This document shows positions 26,503-37,762 of a DNA stretch of 64,000 nucleotides, in pieces. The notes under the pieces are model-generated. The model made no database searches, was not told where the DNA came from, and saw only the letters and a list, made by a program, of their open reading frames with translations. The stretch spans positions 791,262 through 855,261 of the forward strand of contig NZ_QMDL01000002.1 of the NCBI RefSeq assembly GCF_003336705.1. The letters are read 5' to 3'. The translations under genes and the position numbers were made by a program. Each line of letters begins with the position of its first letter. Position 1 is the first letter of the stretch. The stretch comes from Marinobacter litoralis. Lineage in GTDB: Bacteria; Pseudomonadota; Gammaproteobacteria; Pseudomonadales; Oleiphilaceae.

Positions 26503-26526
26503 ATTCGACAAACATCGGATCAGGCA

Positions 26527-27579
26527 TCAGCCCCGCGACAACAAATCCCGCATATCGCTGATCGCTGCGTTCGCCCGCGACAAATACGCCGCCATCGTCA
26601 ACGAATGGTTGGCCAACAAACCAAAGCCACTGCCGTTCAGAATCACCGGGCTCCACATAGACGCCTGCGTGCCCTCCAGCTCGATAATGATCTGCTGCAC
26701 ACTCGCCATGGCATTCTTATCCTGCAGCACCTTCCGGAAGTCCACTTCCATCGCCCGGAAGATATGCAACAAGGCCCAGGCCGTGCCTCGCGCTTCGTAG
26801 AACACATCATCGATCTTGGTCCAATCTGTCTTCACATCTTCGCCACTGACCGCTTCAGACAGCGGGTCATTCTCATCCGTGTTCGACATAGACTCAGAGA
26901 CCGAGGCTTTACCCACACTTTCGCTCAAGGTTCTGGACAGGCTACCCAGCCGAGTTTCCAGGTCCGCCAACCAGTTATTCAGGTTATCCGCACGGGCAAA
27001 GAACTGGGCGTTGCTTTGCTGCGGGTCCGACAAGCGATTCAGATAACGCTTCAGCGCGTTGATACCGCGGCGGTATTCATTCTCAGTGGAAGGAATCGCC
27101 CAGCTTTCGCTGTCGAAGTGCAACTGCGGCTCGGCAATGATCAGATCAGGGTCTTCCGCAGACTGACTCTGGGAGCGGCTGATATCTTTACGAAGAGAGC
27201 GGGACAAATCCCGAAGCTGCACCAGCACGCCGTATTCCCAATTCGGCATGTTGTCCATCCAGAGTCCGGGAGGGAAAATATCATTCGAAATGTAACCGCC
27301 CGGCTTATCCAAAAGCGTTTCTGCCAAACGAATCATGGTGGCGGTGGTGGTAAACCCGGCTACCGGCTCACGATTCATCTCGCTGGCCAGGGTGCGAGCA
27401 TGCTCCCGGACCGAGAAACCGTCCGGTTCACTGCTCCAGATGATCCCCAACACAATGCTAATCAGCAGGTACACCACCAGCAGCGCCAGGATAAACTTTA
27501 CGATTACGCCGCTGCCACCGGTGTAATCCTGAACATCCTCTTTCTTGTCCTTGAAGTACTGTCTGATTTTACCCGGCAT
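26527..27579 (-). CDS. DUF2333 family membrane-anchored protein
   Basis: A 350-residue protein of the DUF2333 family. A short cytoplasmic N-terminus rich in Lys/Asp is followed by one membrane helix (VIVKFILALLVVYLLISIVL, residues 25-45) and a large, helical periplasmic part. Phrases such as SNDIFPPGLWMDNMPNWEYG and LLHIFRAMEVDFR are family-typical. No catalytic motif is evident and no role is established. It lies seven bases downstream of the LapD-like gene and is very probably in its operon, so a link to cyclic-di-GMP signalling at the envelope is possible. Confidence 0.82.
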   Translation of the reverse strand: MPGKIRQYFKDKKEDVQDYTGGSGVIVKFILALLVVYLLISIVLGIIWSSEPDGFSVREHARTLASEMNREPVAGFTTTATMIRLAETLLDKPGGYISNDIFPPGLWMDNMPNWEYGVLVQLRDLSRSLRKDISRSQSQSAEDPDLIIAEPQLHFDSESWAIPSTENEYRRGINALKRYLNRLSDPQQSNAQFFARADNLNNWLADLETRLGSLSRTLSESVGKASVSESMSNTDENDPLSEAVSGEDVKTDWTKIDDVFYEARGTAWALLHIFRAMEVDFRKVLQDKNAMASVQQIIIELEGTQASMWSPVILNGSGFGLLANHSLTMAAYLSRANAAISDMRDLLSRG

Positions 27580-27586
27580 AAAACGT

Positions 27587-29587
27587 TTACTCTCCTGTTG
27601 ATTTCTCTTCGGCCGCGAAAGGTCGGCCTAGATGGTAGCCCATGGCGCCATCGATACCCAATTTACAGAGTACCGAGTATTCCTCACTTCTTTCTACACC
27701 CGTAGCGAAAACTTTCACACCCCGACTCCGGGCAATACCGATAACCGACTCCAACCAGAACCGGTTGTCCTCGTGGCTATCCAGGTCGTGTACAAAACTG
27801 TTATCGATCCGCAAAGCGCTCAACGGCAGGTTTCGTAAGTAATTGAACGGTACCCCCCCAACACCGAAGCGGTCCACCAAAACCGGAACGTTCAGTTTAA
27901 CCAACGCTCGAATCAATTGACTCGCCTGCGCGCGATGGTGATGCAAAGTCGTTTCCGAAATACCCACCCATAACCGACGATTTAGTGCCCCGGCAGAACT
28001 CAGTTGCGCCAGAAGATCTTCCCGGAACATCTCATCAGCCACCGAGGCCGAACCTAACGAAATCGCCAGATTCTCGTTCGGATGACACTCAAGGCGCTCC
28101 AGCACGCTGGCCACCAGAACCCGATCAATATCAGCAATAAGACCGAGACGCTCCGCCATAGGCACAAATGCCCCCGCCTTCAGCACACCCTCTGGCGTGC
28201 AAATCCGCGAGAACACCTGGTAATACCGCAACTCCTGCTCCGGGCCCTGCACCATGGGCTGCAGCCAAAGTGACAGGTGCTTGTCGCGAATGGCATCGTT
28301 GATAATGTCGCGCCAGGTTTCCATCGTGTGGTAACCATTGCCGCCGGCATCCTTGATCCAGCAACACGACTCCTCACGTTGCTGGGCCGTCCGTAACGCC
28401 GAGTCTGCCGCCGCCAACAGATCCCGAGCATCCGCCTCCTTAGATGCAATAGCCAACCCGGCATGAACAAAGGTTTCAATCGGCGCAGCGATATCCGAAT
28501 ACAGTCCATCCAGGGTCTCAACTAACGCTTCACACCACACTTTTACGTCCACAGCCGAGGCGCCGGGCAGATACACCGCAAATTCTGCGCCCGTCCTTCG
28601 ACCTGCGAACGCTCCACCATGCTTCCCCACAAAGCTATTAATGATCTTGCCAACCTGCTTCAGCACCCGGTCGCCTTCTTCGCGACCGTGGCTTTGGTTG
28701 TAATCACCAAAACTGCTCAGTTGAAGCAGCATCAACACTCCTGGCGCAGACTTCTCTTCGGATTCAACTTCCACCTTTAAACGCTGATCAAACGCGCTGC
28801 GGCTTGCCAGCCCGGTCACCGCATCTTCGTTGTTCACTTTGCGCAAGTGCTGGATCAACTTCCCTTGCCCGGCGAACAACTGCCCCAAATCGTCCGCCAT
28901 CTGATTCATGGCTTCGGTAACCTGGTTCAGCTCTCGGGTAGAACGCACCTGCACCCGCTCCCTGAAATCCCGCCGGCTTAATGCACGGGCCTGCTTTTCC
29001 AGTGCCTTGAGCGGCTGCAGCAAGCGCCGCAACAAAAACCATAAGGCCAGCATACCCACACCACCAATCACGACCACCGCGGCCAACAACCCCACCGTAA
29101 TTCGCCAAAGATCGTCGTAGGCCCGGCCCAGGTTACTGACGACCTGAACCGTCCCCAGCTGTGCCCAGCCGCGAACCACTTGCGCCGTCCCCTCCGGCTT
29201 GGGCAATTTCGCTGCCTGCACGAACCAACCGGGTGCCACTTGGGTTCGCAAAGGCATGGATCGACCCGCCAACATAATGCCTTCATGGCCGACAAATTTT
29301 ACCGACAGATAACTTCCACTATCGAACACTGCATCGATCAATGAAGAGGCGGCAACGATATCGGAAGCATCAACGGCTTTGGACAACGCCACGCCGGTGG
29401 CGGTCGCCGCATCTTGCGCGTGTTCTAAATGCTGCGACGAAACATAATCCCGGAAGGTATTAAACGTGACCGAAAAAATGGCCAACAAAATGAGCACCAA
29501 TAAACTGCCGGTGAAGAGCAACAACAATGCCCGAAGGCTGAGCACACCATATTGCCGCTGCCTGTTCGCTATCTGCACCATTGTCAT
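27587..29587 (-). CDS. LapD-like GGDEF/EAL receptor with degenerate domains
   Basis: A 666-residue inner-membrane protein starting at ATG 29587 with GGAG eight bases ahead. Order: membrane helix (about 20-40), periplasmic LapD/MoxY-type sensor (to about 155), second helix, HAMP, GGDEF-like domain and EAL-like domain. The GGDEF site reads RRTGAEF (about 330) and the EAL site reads YYQVFSR (about 455), so both synthesis and hydrolysis motifs are lost. This is the pattern of LapD, which binds cyclic-di-GMP and controls a periplasmic protease (LapG) guarding surface adhesins. LapG and a large adhesin are not in the window. It precedes DUF2333 on one transcript and is divergent from a diguanylate cyclase. 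Confidence 0.85.
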   Translation of the reverse strand: MTMVQIANRQRQYGVLSLRALLLLFTGSLLVLILLAIFSVTFNTFRDYVSSQHLEHAQDAATATGVALSKAVDASDIVAASSLIDAVFDSGSYLSVKFVGHEGIMLAGRSMPLRTQVAPGWFVQAAKLPKPEGTAQVVRGWAQLGTVQVVSNLGRAYDDLWRITVGLLAAVVVIGGVGMLALWFLLRRLLQPLKALEKQARALSRRDFRERVQVRSTRELNQVTEAMNQMADDLGQLFAGQGKLIQHLRKVNNEDAVTGLASRSAFDQRLKVEVESEEKSAPGVLMLLQLSSFGDYNQSHGREEGDRVLKQVGKIINSFVGKHGGAFAGRRTGAEFAVYLPGASAVDVKVWCEALVETLDGLYSDIAAPIETFVHAGLAIASKEADARDLLAAADSALRTAQQREESCCWIKDAGGNGYHTMETWRDIINDAIRDKHLSLWLQPMVQGPEQELRYYQVFSRICTPEGVLKAGAFVPMAERLGLIADIDRVLVASVLERLECHPNENLAISLGSASVADEMFREDLLAQLSSAGALNRRLWVGISETTLHHHRAQASQLIRALVKLNVPVLVDRFGVGGVPFNYLRNLPLSALRIDNSFVHDLDSHEDNRFWLESVIGIARSRGVKVFATGVERSEEYSVLCKLGIDGAMGYHLGRPFAAEEKSTGE

Positions 29588-29798
29588 AAAGCTCCAAGAC
29601 CCCGGACCGAACCTCAAGATGCCCCTAACTCTGTGACCATCTTCAAGAGTTGACAAACATTTACAAAGTGCTGCCTACGTCAACAACATTAAACACTATA
29701 GACTCTACCCAAGGACTATGAAGTCTCTGTCTAACCTGACCAAGAAATAAGTTCGTCCTGCCGGATAGAACAACCTATAACAGTAAGGCCCGAGCACA

Positions 29799-31409
29799 AT
29801 GAGCGACGAAAGCCAGAAGGAAAAACTCAGACAGCACTTTGCCCGCCGTGTCACTACCCAGGCGCGCGTTGTTCTGGATACCTGGCAGAAAATTCACGAC
29901 GACCCAGCGCAAGCCCAACCATACCGTAACGCTCTGGAAGCCGCCGCCGACAAATTGGTGCGGTACGCCCGCCGTTTCGAGATGGAATCTCACGCTCGCG
30001 CCGGCGACCGCATTCTGGAGCAGCTGACCCAGTGGCACACTGACGCTGCGCTCAGCACCGACCACCAGCAAGCTCTTGAAGAGTCGATGGAAGCCCTTCG
30101 TCACTGTACACAACGCCGCAGCGACGAAAACAATGATGCGCCCCATCCGTTCCGCCGAACCCCCGTCTACTTGGCGCTGGCCGACGAAGAGTCGGCCGCC
30201 AGAATGATCAAGCAACTCGAATTTTTCGGTTTCCGCGCTTCCGCCTACCAAACGCCTAATGAACTGATGGCTGCGTGTGCACTGAGCAAACCCGAAACCA
30301 TCCTTATCGACATCAACTTTGGCGGTGGAGCATCTTCGGGAATATCCACGATTGAGCACCTACAGGAACAGCACGACACCCCCATTCCGATAATTTTCAT
30401 GAGCGACGAAGACGGCTCGATCGAAACGCGATTAAGAGCCTCCCGGTGCGGTGGCGAAGAGTTTTTCTATCCGGCGGTTGATCCGGGCCAGTTGATTGAA
30501 AAAATAGAAACCTATACCCACGGCAATACCGTGGAACCTTACCGGGTGCTGGTGCTCGACGATTCCCGGGCTCAGGCCAAATTCATGGAAACCGTGCTAA
30601 AGAAGGCCGGGATGAACGCCCACATCATCACCGATCCGATGCAGATCATTACAGCACTGGAGGAATTCTCGCCCGAGATCATCCTGCTCGACATGTACAT
30701 GCCCGGTTGCACGGGTATGGAGATTGCCCGCGTCATTCGCCAACAGGACAAGTTTCACAGCGTACCGATCATCTACCTGTCGGCCGAAGACGACGTGGGC
30801 AAACAGCTGCACGCCATGAGCCTGGGCGGTGATGATTTTCTGACCAAGCCGGTTGACCCCAAGCACCTGATCGCCACACTGCACAACCGTGGCCGTCGAG
30901 CCCGCTCTCTATTGGCACTGATGATTCGCGACAGCCTGACCGGGCTGTTCAATCACACCCACACTCTGTATCTGCTGGAACAGGAAATCGTTCGGGCTCG
31001 CCAGAAAGACCAGCCGCTGTGCTTCGCCATGATCGATCTGGACTACTTCAAGAAGGTGAACGATACCTTCGGTCACCCCATTGGTGACCGGATCCTCCGA
31101 AGCCTGTCCATGTTCCTGAAGCAACGGCTGCGCAAAACCGACCATATCGGGCGGTACGGCGGTGAGGAGTTCGCGTTAATTCTGCCAAACACTCGCCCGG
31201 GCGATGCCCGCAACGTGGTCAATGAAATTCGGGAACGGTTTTCCGAACTCGTGCAAGAGGCCGGCGACCGCCAGTTCAAAGTCACCTTCAGTTGCGGACT
31301 GGCTGCGTGGCAGGGCGACAGCTCACAATCGTTGTGTGAACGGGCCGACCGGGCCTTGTATGTCTCGAAAGCCCATGGTCGAAACTGCGTCACATTGGCC
31401 GAAGAATGA
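29799..31409 (+). CDS. Response regulator with diguanylate cyclase domain
   Basis: A 536-residue cytoplasmic protein. The first 115 residues form a helical, Hpt-like region. A receiver-like domain at about 125-240 has a weakened phosphorylation site (TILIDINFGGG). A second receiver at about 250-365 is intact, with Asp298 in LLDMYMPG and Lys in FLTKPVD. The GGDEF domain from about 380 has GGEEF at 454-458 and the upstream FFKKVNDTFGH motif, so it should make cyclic-di-GMP. No RxxD inhibitory site is obvious five residues before the active site. It is divergent from the LapD-like receptor, so maker and reader may act together. No histidine kinase is adjacent. Confidence 0.9.
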   Translation: MSDESQKEKLRQHFARRVTTQARVVLDTWQKIHDDPAQAQPYRNALEAAADKLVRYARRFEMESHARAGDRILEQLTQWHTDAALSTDHQQALEESMEALRHCTQRRSDENNDAPHPFRRTPVYLALADEESAARMIKQLEFFGFRASAYQTPNELMAACALSKPETILIDINFGGGASSGISTIEHLQEQHDTPIPIIFMSDEDGSIETRLRASRCGGEEFFYPAVDPGQLIEKIETYTHGNTVEPYRVLVLDDSRAQAKFMETVLKKAGMNAHIITDPMQIITALEEFSPEIILLDMYMPGCTGMEIARVIRQQDKFHSVPIIYLSAEDDVGKQLHAMSLGGDDFLTKPVDPKHLIATLHNRGRRARSLLALMIRDSLTGLFNHTHTLYLLEQEIVRARQKDQPLCFAMIDLDYFKKVNDTFGHPIGDRILRSLSMFLKQRLRKTDHIGRYGGEEFALILPNTRPGDARNVVNEIRERFSELVQEAGDRQFKVTFSCGLAAWQGDSSQSLCERADRALYVSKAHGRNCVTLAEE

Positions 31410-31669
31410 TCCCCCTCGGGCCGGGCTTTCTGCCCGGTCCATGAAACCAATGTCGAATACCCGCTCTATTCGCCATCACCGACAATGCTAGCCATCAACG
31501 AAATGTCATCGTGGATGAGGCAATTGCTGTGTAATCTTTTTCAGGATCAAAAGTCGTATCCGAAGATTGTCAAAAAGTGTTGATCTGAAGGGAATAAGTA
31601 CGCACCATTCAATCAAACTGTCGTTATCTTCGGCGATCCTGTTAAAAAACAAACAAGGCAAATTTCATC

Positions 31670-32107
31670 ATGTCGACCATACTTGTGCTACATGGCCCCA
31701 ACCTTAATATGCTCGGCACACGCGAGCCTGAGGTCTATGGCCATGAGACGCTGGCAGACATTGACGACCGCTTACGTCAACAAGCTTCGGAACAAGGCCA
31801 TCATCTGCTGCATCTGCAATCGAATGCAGAGTATGAATTGATCGACCGCATTCACGAGGCCCGGACTGAAGGGGTGGACTTTATCATTATCAATCCCGCT
31901 GCTTTCACCCACACCAGTGTCGCCTTGCGGGACGCTCTGTTGGCATCGGGGATCCCGTTCATTGAAGTGCACCTGTCGAACGTGCATGCGCGGGAGCCGT
32001 TCAGGCACCACTCGTATTTTTCAGATATCGCCCAAGGTGTTATCTGCGGTTTAGGCAGCCAGGGTTACGATCTTGCTTTACAGGCTGCCTTGCAAAAAAT
32101 TCACTGA
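31670..32107 (+). CDS. aroQ: 3-dehydroquinate dehydratase, type II
   Basis: Third shikimate-pathway enzyme. The 145-residue protein has the type II signature [21 protein letters not shown], with the Tyr and Arg of the active site, [16 protein letters not shown], and [18 protein letters not shown] with the catalytic His region. It leads the aroQ-accB-accC-prmA cluster common to gammaproteobacteria. The 260-base region upstream is A+T-rich and probably holds the operon promoter, but no clear boxes were assigned. Confidence 0.97.
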   Translation: MSTILVLHGPNLNMLGTREPEVYGHETLADIDDRLRQQASEQGHHLLHLQSNAEYELIDRIHEARTEGVDFIIINPAAFTHTSVALRDALLASGIPFIEVHLSNVHAREPFRHHSYFSDIAQGVICGLGSQGYDLALQAALQKIH

Positions 32108-32137
32108 TAGACCAGAGACAATGGGACTGGAATAGTT

Positions 32138-32599
32138 ATGGATATTCGCAAAATCAAAAAACTGATCGAACTGCTCGAGGAATCTGACGTCGAGGAGCTG
32201 GAAATCCACGAAGGAGATGACTCCGTTCGCATTTCTCGCCGTCGCGAGCAAGCCGCCGCAGGCCAATACGTGAGCCACTATGCAGCGCCCGCACCGCAAG
32301 CAGCTCCAGCTCCTGCGAGCGCACCAGCAGCGGAAGAAGCGCCTGCCGCGCCTGCAGCTATCAATGGCCACGCGCTGAAATCGCCCATGGTAGGTACCTT
32401 CTACCGTTCGCCTTCGCCGTCTGCACCGGCATTTGTAGAAGTGGGCCAATCGGTCAAGGCTGGCGATGTCATCTGCATTGTTGAGGCAATGAAGATGATG
32501 AACCAGATTGAAGCAGACAAGTCTGGCACCATCACCGAAATTCTGGTCGAAAATGGCCAGCCGGTGGAGTTTGACCAACCTTTGGTCGTCATTTCCTGA
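32138..32599 (+). CDS. accB: Biotin carboxyl carrier protein of acetyl-CoA carboxylase
   Basis: Carries biotin for malonyl-CoA synthesis. The 153-residue protein has an N-terminal acidic helix region ([18 protein letters not shown]), an Ala/Pro-rich linker (about 50-75) and a C-terminal biotinyl domain with the biotin lysine in [12 protein letters not shown]. The thumb loop segment [14 protein letters not shown] is present. It lies 30 bases after aroQ and just before accC. Confidence 0.97.
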   Translation: MDIRKIKKLIELLEESDVEELEIHEGDDSVRISRRREQAAAGQYVSHYAAPAPQAAPAPASAPAAEEAPAAPAAINGHALKSPMVGTFYRSPSPSAPAFVEVGQSVKAGDVICIVEAMKMMNQIEADKSGTITEILVENGQPVEFDQPLVVIS

Positions 32600-32617
32600 A
32601 TCTGGTGATTGCTACCC

Positions 32618-33964
32618 ATGGCTATGTTAGAAAAAGTTCTGATCGCAAACCGCGGTGAAATCGCCCTGCGTATACTCCGCGCCTGCAAAGAGCTGGGCAT
32701 TAAAACGGTGGCGGTTCACTCTCAGGTAGACCGCGACCTGATGCACGTTCGCCTGGCAAATGAAACGGTCTGCATCGGCCCAAACAGCCCGACAGACAGC
32801 TACCTGAACATCCCGGCGATCATCAGTGCTGCGGAAGTGACAGACGCTGTCGGCATCCATCCCGGCTACGGCTTTCTCGCAGAAAACGCCGACTTTGCGG
32901 AACAAGTCGAGAAAAGCGGTTTTCGCTTTATCGGCCCCAAGGCGGAAACAATCCGCCTGATGGGCAACAAAGTTTCCGCCATCGAGGCTATGAAGAAAGC
33001 CGGTGTACCTACCGTTCCCGGTTCGGATGGCCCACTTACCGATGACGATGAGCGTACCCTGAAAGTCGCCCGGAAAATCGGCTACCCAGTTATGATCAAA
33101 GCCGCTTCCGGCGGTGGTGGTCGTGGCATGCAGGTGGTTCACTCAGAAGCGGCTCTTCTAAAGGCAGTCCAGATCACCCAGACGGAAGCCAAAAACGCCT
33201 TTGGCGACCCCACCGTGTATCTGGAAAAGTTTCTGGAAAAACCTCGCCATGTGGAAGTTCAGATTCTGGCAGACATGCACGGTAACGTGATTCACCTTGG
33301 CGACCGGGATTGCTCTCTGCAGCGCCGCAACCAGAAAGTCATCGAGGAAGCGCCAGCCCCGAACCTGAATCCGGAATCACGGGAACGCACGCTCAAAGCC
33401 TGCGTTGATGCCTGTAAAGAAATCGGTTACGTCGGTGCCGGCACCTTTGAGTTCCTGTATCAGGACGGCGAATTCTACTTCATCGAGATGAACACTCGAG
33501 TCCAGGTAGAGCACCCGGTATCCGAGATGGTTACGGGCGTCGATATTGTCCGTGAACAGCTGCGCATTGCCAGCGGTCTGCCACTGGAATACAGCCAAGA
33601 CCAGATCAAAATTTCAGGGCACGCGATGGAATGCCGGGTCAACGCTGAAGACCCGAAAACCTTTGCGCCCAGCCCCGGCAAGATCAAACACTTTCATGCC
33701 CCCGGCGGAAACGGTGTGCGAGTTGATTCGCACCTATACAGCGGCTACACCGTGCCTCCTTACTACGATTCCCTCGTGGCCAAACTGATCACTTGGGGCG
33801 CAGACAGGGACATCGCGCGCAGGCGCATGAAAAACGCGTTGGATGAAATGCTGGTCGAAGGCATCAAGACGAATCAGCCGTTGCACAGAAAACTGGTACG
33901 CGATGCAGGTTTTAAACAGGTAGACTTCACCATTCACTACCTCGAAAAACTGATACAGGATTAA
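32618..33964 (+). CDS. accC: Biotin carboxylase of acetyl-CoA carboxylase
   Basis: ATP-grasp enzyme that carboxylates the biotin on AccB. The protein is 448 residues from ATG 32618 ([16 protein letters not shown]); ATG 32624, giving [11 protein letters not shown], is equally plausible by homology. Motifs: the glycine-rich ATP loop [14 protein letters not shown], the [21 protein letters not shown] stretch, and [16 protein letters not shown] with metal-binding Glu and catalytic Arg. It is two bases from prmA. Confidence 0.97.
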   Translation: MAMLEKVLIANRGEIALRILRACKELGIKTVAVHSQVDRDLMHVRLANETVCIGPNSPTDSYLNIPAIISAAEVTDAVGIHPGYGFLAENADFAEQVEKSGFRFIGPKAETIRLMGNKVSAIEAMKKAGVPTVPGSDGPLTDDDERTLKVARKIGYPVMIKAASGGGGRGMQVVHSEAALLKAVQITQTEAKNAFGDPTVYLEKFLEKPRHVEVQILADMHGNVIHLGDRDCSLQRRNQKVIEEAPAPNLNPESRERTLKACVDACKEIGYVGAGTFEFLYQDGEFYFIEMNTRVQVEHPVSEMVTGVDIVREQLRIASGLPLEYSQDQIKISGHAMECRVNAEDPKTFAPSPGKIKHFHAPGGNGVRVDSHLYSGYTVPPYYDSLVAKLITWGADRDIARRRMKNALDEMLVEGIKTNQPLHRKLVRDAGFKQVDFTIHYLEKLIQD

Positions 33965-33966
33965 CC

Positions 33967-34863
33967 ATGCCCTGGATACAACTCCAGATTCCAGCTGATC
34001 CCGACACTGCGGATCAGCTGGAAGACCTGCTAATGGAAATGGGTTCGGATGCCGTTTCCATGGAAGATGCCGCCGACCAACCCCTCTACGAACCTGACCC
34101 GGGCACAACGCCCTTATGGAGCCAAACCACCGTCACCGGTCTGTTTCAATCCGATCGGGATATCGAGCAGCTGTGCTCCGATATTCGGGATGCCTGGCAC
34201 CAGCAGACCCAGCAAACTCTGGCAGAGATCGATGTCACGCTGGTCGAAGACAAGGATTGGGAGCGGGCCTGGATGGACGACTTCCATCCATTGCGGTTTG
34301 GTGAACGGCTCTGGATTGTTCCCAGCTGGCATGAAGCCCCTGACCCCGACGCCGCCAACCTGCTGCTGGACCCCGGCCTAGCATTCGGCACAGGCACCCA
34401 CCCCACGACCGCCCTTTGCTTACAATGGCTAGATGGCCAGGATGTCGAAGGTAAACAAGTAACCGACTATGGCTGCGGCTCCGGCATTCTGGGCCTTGCA
34501 GCGTTGTTACTGGGTGCCAAACACGTGATCGGTGTAGACACAGACCCTCAGGCTCTGGAAGCCAGTCGTGAAAACGCCCGGCGTAATGAAGTTGAAGACG
34601 ATCGCCTTGATCTGTACCTGCCCGGCAGTGATCCCGACACTCAAGCGGATATCATGCTCGCCAACATTCTGGCCCAGCCATTAATTGGTCTGGCGCCCCG
34701 GTTGGCTGCACTGACTCGCCCTGGCGGCAGCCTCGTCCTCTCTGGCATTCTGTCTAATCAAGCCAGAGAAGTGATGGAAGCCTACGAACCTTGGTTCGTC
34801 ATGGACGAACCCGAACAGAAAGAAGAGTGGATTCGCCTCACAGGACGGCGCAAGGGCGAGTGA
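33967..34863 (+). CDS. prmA: Ribosomal protein L11 methyltransferase
   Basis: Trimethylates ribosomal protein L11 using SAM. The 298-residue protein has an N-terminal substrate-recognition domain and a methyltransferase domain starting near residue 125, with GLAFGTGTHPTTALCLQWL and TDYGCGSGILGLAALLLGA as SAM site and MLANILAQPL as the post-SAM motif. It follows accC by two bases in the aroQ-accB-accC-prmA cluster. Confidence 0.96.
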   Translation: MPWIQLQIPADPDTADQLEDLLMEMGSDAVSMEDAADQPLYEPDPGTTPLWSQTTVTGLFQSDRDIEQLCSDIRDAWHQQTQQTLAEIDVTLVEDKDWERAWMDDFHPLRFGERLWIVPSWHEAPDPDAANLLLDPGLAFGTGTHPTTALCLQWLDGQDVEGKQVTDYGCGSGILGLAALLLGAKHVIGVDTDPQALEASRENARRNEVEDDRLDLYLPGSDPDTQADIMLANILAQPLIGLAPRLAALTRPGGSLVLSGILSNQAREVMEAYEPWFVMDEPEQKEEWIRLTGRRKGE

Positions 34864-34936
34864 CGAATCAAACGTTTACGTCTAAACTGCGTGGTTCCTA
34901 GTAACCACGCAGTGACGAAGCGTTCAGGATAACAGC

Positions 34937-36139
<1,203 letters not shown>

Positions 36140-36347
36140 ATACCGATAGCCAATCAACGGCCTACAGTCGGTCGAGCAAAAGTCAACCAGACAGAGCGAA
36201 AAATAATCAACTTTTTCGCTCATTTATCCCTTCAATCAAACTGCCCTCGGCGGTATCATTACCGCCCTTCGGGAATCAGTCGATCAGATTTTGAGCAACG
36301 ACTGAAAACCGAACCTTGCTAAACCCGCTGTGACACGGACTCAGATC

Positions 36348-37346
36348 ATGCTGCCAACGGCAAAAATCGGGCCGTACACCCTGCCCAACCCATTGATAGT
36401 TGCACCCATGGCAGGTGTAACAGATCGCCCGTTTCGGCTCTTGTGTCGAAGAATGGGCGCCGGATTGGCTGTATCGGAAATGGTCATAGCGGATAGCAAG
36501 CTCTGGCATACGCGCAAATCTCGCACCCGGATGAACCATCAGGGCGAACCCGAACCCCGGTCAGTGCAAATTGCCGGCGGCGACCCAGACATGCTGGCCG
36601 ATGCCGCAAAGCAAAACGCCGAGTTTGGTGCCCAGATCATCGACATCAACATGGGATGTCCAGCTAAAAAAGTTTGCAACAAGGCCGCCGGTTCGGCCTT
36701 GATGAAAGACGAAAAGCTGGTTCAGGAAATTCTGGAAGCGGTGGTCAGCGCCGTTGACATTCCGGTGACACTGAAAATGCGCACAGGTTGGGATCGCGAC
36801 AACCGCAACGCCAAAACAATTGCAAAAATGGCAGAAGACGCAGGCATTCAGGCCCTCGCTGTACACGGTCGCACAAGAGCCGACAAATACCTGGGCGATG
36901 CTGAATACGACACCATAGCCGAAGTAAAAGCCAGTGTTGGTATTCCAGTGTTTGCCAATGGCGACATCACCACACCAGAGAAAGCCCGGCACGTGCTGAC
37001 CTACACCGGCGCAGACGGGTTACTGATCGGCAGAGGCGCGCAGGGCCGACCATGGATTTTTCGGGAAATCATGCATTTTCTGGAAACCGGTGAACACCTT
37101 GCGGCACCGCCCCTGAATGAAGTGGAGCAGATTCTGCAGGAGCATCTCGCCGAACTGCACAGCTTCTACGGGGAAAAGATGGGCGTGCGTATCGCCAGAA
37201 AACATGTGGGCTGGTATCTGCAGACCCACGACGAAAGCAAACAGTTCCGCAGTCGCTTCAATGGGATCGAAGACCCACTGGAGCAAAAAGACAGCATCGC
37301 ACAGTACTTTGCACGCTTACGAAATGGAGAGGTATTCGCAGCATGA
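36348..37346 (+). CDS. dusB: tRNA-dihydrouridine synthase B
   Basis: FMN enzyme that reduces specific uridines in tRNA. The 332-residue protein is counted from ATG 36348 ([17 protein letters not shown]); a GTG 18 bases upstream is possible. Family motifs are [38 protein letters not shown] with the catalytic Cys, and [12 protein letters not shown]. It overlaps fis by four bases (ATGA), the classical dusB-fis operon, so this transcript also supplies the nucleoid protein Fis. Confidence 0.96.
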   Translation: MLPTAKIGPYTLPNPLIVAPMAGVTDRPFRLLCRRMGAGLAVSEMVIADSKLWHTRKSRTRMNHQGEPEPRSVQIAGGDPDMLADAAKQNAEFGAQIIDINMGCPAKKVCNKAAGSALMKDEKLVQEILEAVVSAVDIPVTLKMRTGWDRDNRNAKTIAKMAEDAGIQALAVHGRTRADKYLGDAEYDTIAEVKASVGIPVFANGDITTPEKARHVLTYTGADGLLIGRGAQGRPWIFREIMHFLETGEHLAAPPLNEVEQILQEHLAELHSFYGEKMGVRIARKHVGWYLQTHDESKQFRSRFNGIEDPLEQKDSIAQYFARLRNGEVFAA

Positions 37347-37660
37347 CCGCTGAGACTTTGGCACACGATAATCTGAGCAGCCCGGCCAACGATGAATTGC
37401 ATCAGTTGCACACGGTAAACGGCAGCGGCAATAGCGTCACCCTGCGCGACAGCGTAGAAGTTGCTTTGAAGAACTACTTCGCGCAACTGGACGGAGCGCC
37501 CGTCTCCGACGTATACCAACTGGTGCTTTCTGAAGTTGAAGCGCCCCTGCTCGAGCAGGTAATGAAGTACACCCGCAACAACCAGACCAAAGCGTCTACA
37601 ATGCTTGGGCTGAACCGCGGAACCCTGCGCAAGAAACTGAAGCAATACGGTCTGCTATAA
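37343..37660 (+). CDS. fis: DNA-binding protein Fis
   Basis: A nucleoid-associated protein that bends DNA and activates rRNA promoters and others. The 105 residues are slightly longer at the N-terminus than enterobacterial Fis (98). The C-terminal helix-turn-helix is nearly invariant: [20 protein letters not shown]. The [13 protein letters not shown] segment corresponds to the dimer helix. It is translationally coupled to dusB and followed by a terminator before purH. Confidence 0.97.
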   Translation: MTAETLAHDNLSSPANDELHQLHTVNGSGNSVTLRDSVEVALKNYFAQLDGAPVSDVYQLVLSEVEAPLLEQVMKYTRNNQTKASTMLGLNRGTLRKKLKQYGLL

Positions 37661-37675
37661 TCAGACACGACCCAC

Positions 37676-37713
37676 AAGGGCCTCCCGGATTCGTTCGCGA
37701 GGCCTTTGTTCTT
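37676..37713 (+). terminator. Rho-independent terminator after fis
   Basis: AAGGGCCTC (37676-37684) pairs with GAGGCCTTT (37699-37707) around a 14-base loop, followed by GTTCTTT. It separates dusB-fis from purH-purD. Confidence 0.75.
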
Positions 37714-37762
37714 TATATTCAGGCTAACCCCCGGCTTATCTGAACAGCGAAGAAACTGAACC

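Noticed and set aside
26605..27705. 366-codon plus-strand frame opposite the DUF2333 gene
   Set aside because: Antisense shadow; composition is Arg/His-rich with no recognisable domain.
31417..31441. GGCCGGGC...GCCCGGTCC hairpin after the diguanylate cyclase gene
   Set aside because: No T tract follows; termination cannot be supported from sequence alone.
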